Origin: Deltaproteobacteria bacterium | GTDB taxonomy: Bacteria > Desulfobacterota > Syntrophia > Syntrophales > JAIPED01 | Direction of reading: 5' to 3' | Length of the DNA stretch: 43,220 nucleotides | Assembly (NCBI GenBank): GCA_021737325.1 | Contig: JAIPED010000008.1 | Span: 1-43,220 of the forward strand | Shown: positions 38,007-43,220 of the stretch, in pieces | How positions within the stretch are numbered: the stretch's first letter is position 1 | Layout of the letters: every line of letters starts with the position of its first letter | Translations under genes and position numbers: made by a program | The notes under the pieces: model-generated | What the model was told of the DNA's origin: nothing | The model's input: the letters and a program-made list of their open reading frames with translations, nothing else | Databases searched by the model: none

Positions 38007-38043
38007 CCGCAGATGGCACAGATAAACGCAGATAAGAGGAATC
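38007..38043 (+). repeat. Dispersed 'CCGCAGAT..ACGCAGATAAGAGG' repeat, copy 2
   Basis: Direct match to 37572-37608; preceded by inverse unit ATCTGCGGAT at 37979-37988. Confidence 0.85.
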
Positions 38044-38047
38044 AATA

Positions 38048-39397
38048 ATGAAAAATAAACCCTATCCAAAATACAAACCCTCCGGCGTGGAGTGGCTGGG
38101 CGATGTGCCGGAGCATTGGGAAGTAACACTGGTTAAGTTTGTTTGTCGTTTTGCATACGGTGATTCACTTCCAGCAGAAGACCGTGAAGATGGTGCCTAC
38201 CATGTGTATGGCTCCAATGGCGCGGTTGGAACTCATTACAAACCAAATACTTTAGCCCCTGTCATAGTTGTAGGGCGTAAAGGCTCTTATGGAAAATTAA
38301 ATTTTTCCCCCGGCCCCATTTTTGCTATTGATACCACATATTTTATTGATAGAAGGTTTACGCAGAATTCTTTGGAGTGGCTTAAATATTCTCTGCTTCC
38401 CCTAAAACTTGACATAGGTTCAAAGGACTCAGCCGTGCCAGGGTTGGCCCGTGAAGATGCCTATGTAAATAAATTTCCTCTTCCCCCTCTCGCCGAACAG
38501 CAAGCCATCGCCGCTTTTCTCGACCGCGAGACCGGGCGTATTGACGCGCTCATTGCCAAAAAAGAGCGGCTTCTGGAATTGCTGGCCGAACAGCGCACGG
38601 CACTGATTTCCGAGTCAGTTACCGGAAAAAACTTGGTTGCGATATTGAAGATTAATCCGCAGATAACGCAGAAAAACGCAGATAAAAACGAAAACCATCT
38701 GCGAAAATCTGCGAAATCTGCGGATAAAATATCTTACAAACCCTCTGGCGTGGAATGGCTGGGCGCTGTGCCGGAGCATTGGGAAGCTTTGCCGCTCAAG
38801 CGTATAGTTGCAATTCCTGTTACAGATGGTCCGCATGAAACCCCAGAAATATTGGATGAAGGAATTCCATTCGTTTCAGCAGAATCAATACGAAACAACA
38901 AAATTGACTTTAATAAGAAACGGGGGTTCATATCTGAATCTGAACATCGTAGGTTCTGCTTAAAATATCACCCGAAACGCGATGATATTTACATGATTAA
39001 ATCGGGAGCAACGACTGGCAATTTGGCAATAGTTGACACAGATGAAGAATTCAGCATTTGGTCACCACTTGCAGTTATCAGGGTTCATAGAGAAAAAGCA
39101 GATGCTATTTTTGTACTTGCTGCAATGAATTCGAAGGAATTTCAAACATCGGTGCAATTGTTCTGGAGTTTCGGAACCCAACAGAACATTGGCATGAATG
39201 TGATTGAAAACTTACTCATCCCTCTCCCCCCTCTTCCTGAACAGCAAGCCATTGCCGCTTTTCTTGACCGCGAGACAGCCAAGATTGATGCTCTTTCCGC
39301 CAAGGTTACGACCATGATTGAACGACTGCAAGAATACCGTACGGCGCTAATAAGCTCGGCGGTAACCGGCAAGATTGATGTTAGGAGTGCCGTATGA
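38048..39397 (+). CDS. hsdS: Type I restriction-modification system specificity subunit
   Basis: Two target recognition modules, each starting 'YKPSGVEWLGxVPEHWE' and ending 'PLPPLxEQQAIAAFLDRET..IDAL'. Confidence 0.95.
   Translation: MKNKPYPKYKPSGVEWLGDVPEHWEVTLVKFVCRFAYGDSLPAEDREDGAYHVYGSNGAVGTHYKPNTLAPVIVVGRKGSYGKLNFSPGPIFAIDTTYFIDRRFTQNSLEWLKYSLLPLKLDIGSKDSAVPGLAREDAYVNKFPLPPLAEQQAIAAFLDRETGRIDALIAKKERLLELLAEQRTALISESVTGKNLVAILKINPQITQKNADKNENHLRKSAKSADKISYKPSGVEWLGAVPEHWEALPLKRIVAIPVTDGPHETPEILDEGIPFVSAESIRNNKIDFNKKRGFISESEHRRFCLKYHPKRDDIYMIKSGATTGNLAIVDTDEEFSIWSPLAVIRVHREKADAIFVLAAMNSKEFQTSVQLFWSFGTQQNIGMNVIENLLIPLPPLPEQQAIAAFLDRETAKIDALSAKVTTMIERLQEYRTALISSAVTGKIDVRSAV
38655..38725. 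repeat. Palindromic repeat unit embedded in frame in hsdS
   Basis: ATCCGCAGAT...ATCTGCGGAT ends; translated as 'NPQITQKNADKNENHLRKSAKSADK'. Confidence 0.88.
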
Positions 39398-40419
39398 ACC
39401 CCGCCCCTTTCTCTGCGTCCTCCGCGCCTCCGCGTGAGTACTCCACATCTAAAGGCGAAATGGTCATATACCAGACCGCAGACGGCTCCATTACAACGGA
39501 AGTGCGCATGGAAGCTGAAACCTTGTGGCTATCTGAACAACAAATTGCCATGGTTTTTGAGCGGGACAGGACCGTCATTGGTCGTCATATTAAAAACATC
39601 ATCCAGACTGGCGAATTGGAAGAAAAAAGCAATGTGCAAAAAATGCACATTGCAAATTCGGACAAGCAGGTCTCTTTTTACAATCTTGATATGATCCTTT
39701 CGGTTGGTTACCGTGTCAACTCCAAACGCGGCGCCCAGTTTCGTATCTGGGCCAATCGTATTCTTAAAGAACACCTGGTTCAAGGCTATACCATTAACCA
39801 GAAGCGGCTTCAGGAACAGCGGCATCAGTTTTCCCGCCTTCAGGAGTCGATTCAGTTGTTGGAACGAAGCCTTATGGAGCAGGCGGTAACGGTGGATTCC
39901 GCCCGAAACATTGTCCGTGTTTTAGCTGAATTTTCTAAAGGTCTTGAAATTCTTGACGATTACGACAATGAAAAACTAGAGCAAAACGGCAAGACAATGA
40001 AACCTGCGCTTGTTATCGATACGGCCGAGTTTTCCTCGGTTGTTGAAGCCCTGCGCCGCGATTTTGATTCCGCTATTTTTGCACAACCCAAGGATGCCAG
40101 CTTTGAAAGCTCTGTTCGTCAAATCTACCAAAGCTTTGCTGGTAACGAGCTATACCCTTCCATTGAACACAAGGCAGCAATGCTCTTGTATTTTGTGGTA
40201 AAAAACCACTCCTTTGTCGATGGCAACAAGCGCATCGCCGCCGCGCTCTTCCTATATTTCCTTGATAAAAATTCATTGCTTTTTGGCGCAAATGGACAAC
40301 GAAGAATCAGCGACGAGGGACTTGCGGCCCTGACTTTGTTGATCGCCGTATCCAAGCCTGAAGAAAAAAACACCATGGTCAACATTGTCATTACCGTGTT
40401 GAATCGGAGCAATCAATGA
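39394..40419 (+). CDS. RhuM-like N-terminus fused to Fic/DOC domain
   Basis: 'LWLSEQQIAMVFERDRTVIGRHIKNI', 'GYRVNSKRGAQFRIWANRILKEHLVQGY'; Fic motif 'HSFVDGNKRIAAALF'. Native start may be 39460. Confidence 0.9.
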   Translation: MNPAPFSASSAPPREYSTSKGEMVIYQTADGSITTEVRMEAETLWLSEQQIAMVFERDRTVIGRHIKNIIQTGELEEKSNVQKMHIANSDKQVSFYNLDMILSVGYRVNSKRGAQFRIWANRILKEHLVQGYTINQKRLQEQRHQFSRLQESIQLLERSLMEQAVTVDSARNIVRVLAEFSKGLEILDDYDNEKLEQNGKTMKPALVIDTAEFSSVVEALRRDFDSAIFAQPKDASFESSVRQIYQSFAGNELYPSIEHKAAMLLYFVVKNHSFVDGNKRIAAALFLYFLDKNSLLFGANGQRRISDEGLAALTLLIAVSKPEEKNTMVNIVITVLNRSNQ

Positions 40420-43220
40420 AAGCAACTACTGAAAAAGCCTTTGAAGCCTATATCCAAGAAACGCTTGAACGCGGCGGCTGGATTTCCGGTTCAAATCAGG
40501 AATGGGATAAACAGCGCGCCTTGTTTCCTAATCAGGTAATTTCCTTTATTCAGGATACCCAAAGCGACCTTTGGGCGCAGATGGAAAAGCTTCATGGACA
40601 GGAACTGGCGATAAAGCTCATTGAAACTTTGCTAAAAGAGCGGGATGCTAAAGGAACTTTGCACATCATTCGCCACGGCTTCAAGTTTTATGGGAAAACA
40701 TTTAAGCTCGCCTACTTCAAACCCGCTCATGGGTTGGTCAAAGAAACTCTGGAACTCTTTGCCAAAAACAAGATCCACGCCACGCGGCAGGTCGCCTGTC
40801 ATCCTGCTGATTCCCGCACTGTTGATATGGTTCTTTCCCTCAATGGCATTCCCCTGGCAACCATAGAGCTAAAGAATCCGGCAACTGGCCAAAATTGTAA
40901 ACATGCCATCGCACAGTACAAGAGCGATCGCGATCCCCGTGCGCCTCTTTTTCAGTTTGTTAAGGGTGCGGTGGTACATTTCGCCGTTGATCCAGACGAA
41001 GTCTATATGGCGACCCGCCTCAATAAAGAAAAGACCTTTTTTCTGCCTTTCAACCGCGGCAGTGCTCCTGGTGAGATTGAATGCGGTAAAGGCAATCCCC
41101 AGCACCCGTCAGGACATCGCACCGGCTACTTGTGGGAAGAGGTGCTGGAGCGAGAGAGCTTTTTAGATATTATTGGCAGTTTTGTCTTCCTGGAAACCCG
41201 CGAAGAGACCATTGACGATGGAACGGGCGGGCGAAAGAAAGTTACCAAAGAAACGATGGTTTTCCCTCGGTATCATCAACTGGATGCGGTGCGAAATCTG
41301 GTACGGACTGCCCGCAAGGAACAAGCGGGAAATAATTATCTGATTCAACATTCTGCTGGCAGTGGGAAAACTAACAGTATTTCTTGGCTTTCTCATCGCT
41401 TATCCAGCCTGCATACCGCAGCGGATACGAAGGTATTTGATTGTGTGGTTGTTATCACCGACCGCCGTGTTTTGGACAAGCAATTGCAGGATGCCATTTA
41501 TCAGATTGAACATGCACAGGGTGTTGTTAAGGCGATTGATGAAAACTCGCGGCAACTCTCGGAAGCTCTGATTGATGGAACCAAAATCGTTATTACCACC
41601 CTGCAAAAGTTCCCCTTTATCCTGAGCGGCCTCTTGCATATGGCCAGAGCAGATACTTCCGATAATCCCGATGAGAACCCCATTACCAAGGCTAAGGAAT
41701 GGCAAGAGGCCATTGCCGCAAGAAAATATGCGGTCATTGTTGATGAAGCACATTCCAGCCAGACTGGAGAAACCGCCCGTGAGCTTAAACGCATTTTGGG
41801 GGCGGGGACTGAACAAGGAACAGGAGAAAGCGAACTAGATTGGGAAGACGGTTTGAATGAGGTCATGGAATCCAGGGGCAGACAAAAAAACTTAAGCTTC
41901 TTTGCCTTTACCGCAACCCCCAAGGGGAAGACCTTGGAATTGTTTGGCCGCAAGGGAGCAAGCGGAAAACCAGAAGCCTTTCATACCTATTCGCTGAAAC
42001 AGGCAATTGAAGAGGAGTTTATCCTGGATGTTCTGCGCTATTACACCACCTACAAAACTTATTTTAAGCTGGTGAAAAAATTTGCAGATGATCCGTCTAT
42101 GCCTAAAAAAAAGGCACAGAAGAAACTGGGCAAATTTATAGTTTTGCATCCCCACAACATTGAACAAAAAACGGAAATCATAGTGGAGCACTTTCGTGAA
42201 CATGTAAAACACAAACTTGGCGGCAGGGCAAAAGCGATGGTCGTAACGGGATCACGCCTACATGCTGTTCGCTATATGCTCTCTTTCCAGCGATATATTA
42301 AAGAAAATCAATATTCCGATATCCGCCCGTTAGTTGCCTTTTCTGGTACGCTAAAAGACCCCGATGTGGCAAAAGAATACACCGAACCTTCGCTGAACAT
42401 TGATATAGTTACTGGCAAGCCTATAGCGGAATCCCAACTACCCGATAGATTTGCTTCATCCGATTATCAGGTTTTATTGGTAGCGAATAAGTATCAGACT
42501 GGATTCGATCAGCCTTTATTATGTGCCATGTATGTGGATAAACGACTCGACGGGGTCCAAGCGGTGCAGACACTTTCGCGTTCGAATCGGACAAGTGCGG
42601 GAAAAGAACCCCCGTTTGTTCTGGATTTTGTTAATAAAGCTGAAGATATCTATAAAGCCTTTAAGCCCTATTATAATGTAACGACCCTTGAAGAACCGTC
42701 CGACCCCAATCACCTAGAATTGCTGAAGCATCAGCTCAATGCGTTTCAGGTTTATCTGTGGTCTGAAGTTGGTGGTTTCTGCCATATTTTTTATCTTCCC
42801 CAGCACAAGCAAAACCCCTCCGACCATGCCCGCATGGAAAAAATGGTGGCGCCTGCGGTTGACCGCTTCCGCGCCCTTGATGACGAGAATAAAAAAATAT
42901 TTTATGAAAAAATTACCGCTTACACAAACTTCTATTCCTTTATAAGCCAGATTATTCCCTATTCGGATAAAGAACTGGAAATGCTGTATAGCTTTGGGCG
43001 CCACTTAATTCCCCACCTAGATTTGGGCGAAGATGGGGTAAATCCTCAGCCGGAAAAGGAAGTTGCCCTCCAGTATTATCGCATTGAAAAGGTAATGTCC
43101 GGTGCTATCGTTATGGAAAGCGGGGAGCAATACGGTGTTAAACCGCCAACGGCAGTGGGAACGGGGAAATCGCAGGATGAAGACAAGCCCCTTTCCGCAA
43201 TCATTCAAGCTTTGAATGGC
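40416..43220 (+). CDS. hsdR: Type I restriction endonuclease subunit R (3' truncated by window)
   Basis: Open frame to the window end (absent from the track for lack of a stop); 'IQHSAGSGKTNSI', 'IVDEAHSSQTGETARELK', 'FFAFTATPKGKTLELFG'. Confidence 0.93.
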   Translation, partial: MKATTEKAFEAYIQETLERGGWISGSNQEWDKQRALFPNQVISFIQDTQSDLWAQMEKLHGQELAIKLIETLLKERDAKGTLHIIRHGFKFYGKTFKLAYFKPAHGLVKETLELFAKNKIHATRQVACHPADSRTVDMVLSLNGIPLATIELKNPATGQNCKHAIAQYKSDRDPRAPLFQFVKGAVVHFAVDPDEVYMATRLNKEKTFFLPFNRGSAPGEIECGKGNPQHPSGHRTGYLWEEVLERESFLDIIGSFVFLETREETIDDGTGGRKKVTKETMVFPRYHQLDAVRNLVRTARKEQAGNNYLIQHSAGSGKTNSISWLSHRLSSLHTAADTKVFDCVVVITDRRVLDKQLQDAIYQIEHAQGVVKAIDENSRQLSEALIDGTKIVITTLQKFPFILSGLLHMARADTSDNPDENPITKAKEWQEAIAARKYAVIVDEAHSSQTGETARELKRILGAGTEQGTGESELDWEDGLNEVMESRGRQKNLSFFAFTATPKGKTLELFGRKGASGKPEAFHTYSLKQAIEEEFILDVLRYYTTYKTYFKLVKKFADDPSMPKKKAQKKLGKFIVLHPHNIEQKTEIIVEHFREHVKHKLGGRAKAMVVTGSRLHAVRYMLSFQRYIKENQYSDIRPLVAFSGTLKDPDVAKEYTEPSLNIDIVTGKPIAESQLPDRFASSDYQVLLVANKYQTGFDQPLLCAMYVDKRLDGVQAVQTLSRSNRTSAGKEPPFVLDFVNKAEDIYKAFKPYYNVTTLEEPSDPNHLELLKHQLNAFQVYLWSEVGGFCHIFYLPQHKQNPSDHARMEKMVAPAVDRFRALDDENKKIFYEKITAYTNFYSFISQIIPYSDKELEMLYSFGRHLIPHLDLGEDGVNPQPEKEVALQYYRIEKVMSGAIVMESGEQYGVKPPTAVGTGKSQDEDKPLSAIIQALNG

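Overview
The window is a 43.2 kb stretch of a Gram-negative anaerobe, inferred from kdsA/kdsC/lptC/lptA/lptB plus an oxygen-sensitive redox cluster. It has two parts. (1) About 0-26 kb is a dense, mostly co-directional core region: a hydrogenase-type regulatory cluster (CBS-HATPase, DUF2889-cytidylate kinase fusion, two DRTGG proteins, PHP, HATPase), then NuoE-like, 2Fe-2S and NuoF-GltD fusion subunits. These are followed by a formate dehydrogenase whose ORF is interrupted by an in-frame UGA with a SECIS-like hairpin, i.e. a probable selenoprotein. Next come a bacterial deoxyhypusine-synthase-like protein, xerD, a TPR protein, kdsA-kdsC-lptC-lptA-lptB-rpoN-hpf, a flavodoxin-like protein, acyl-CoA dehydrogenase, thiolase, an Na+/solute symporter, serS and tRNA-Ser(UGA). 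(2) About 26-43 kb is an accessory region that starts at the tRNA-Ser. It contains a P4-type integrase remnant, a HEPN-like protein, a decayed integron-type (IntI-like) integrase flanked by ~92 bp inverted repeats, and an EVE/NucS-like nuclease. It continues with a cation/proton antiporter behind a switch-like structured leader, a degenerate second copy of the tRNA-Ser, GIY-YIG and orphan ORFs, rsgA, and a Type I restriction-modification operon (hsdM, GxxExxY, hsdS, rhuM-fic, hsdR partial) invaded by palindromic repeats that are translated in frame. The strongest candidates for something undescribed are the IntI-like relic with mirrored attI-like/promoter arms driving two outward defence-like genes, the antiporter leader with mutually exclusive SD-sequestering hairpins, and the in-frame palindrome in the hsdS spacer. 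All calls come from reading the sequence; no searches were run.
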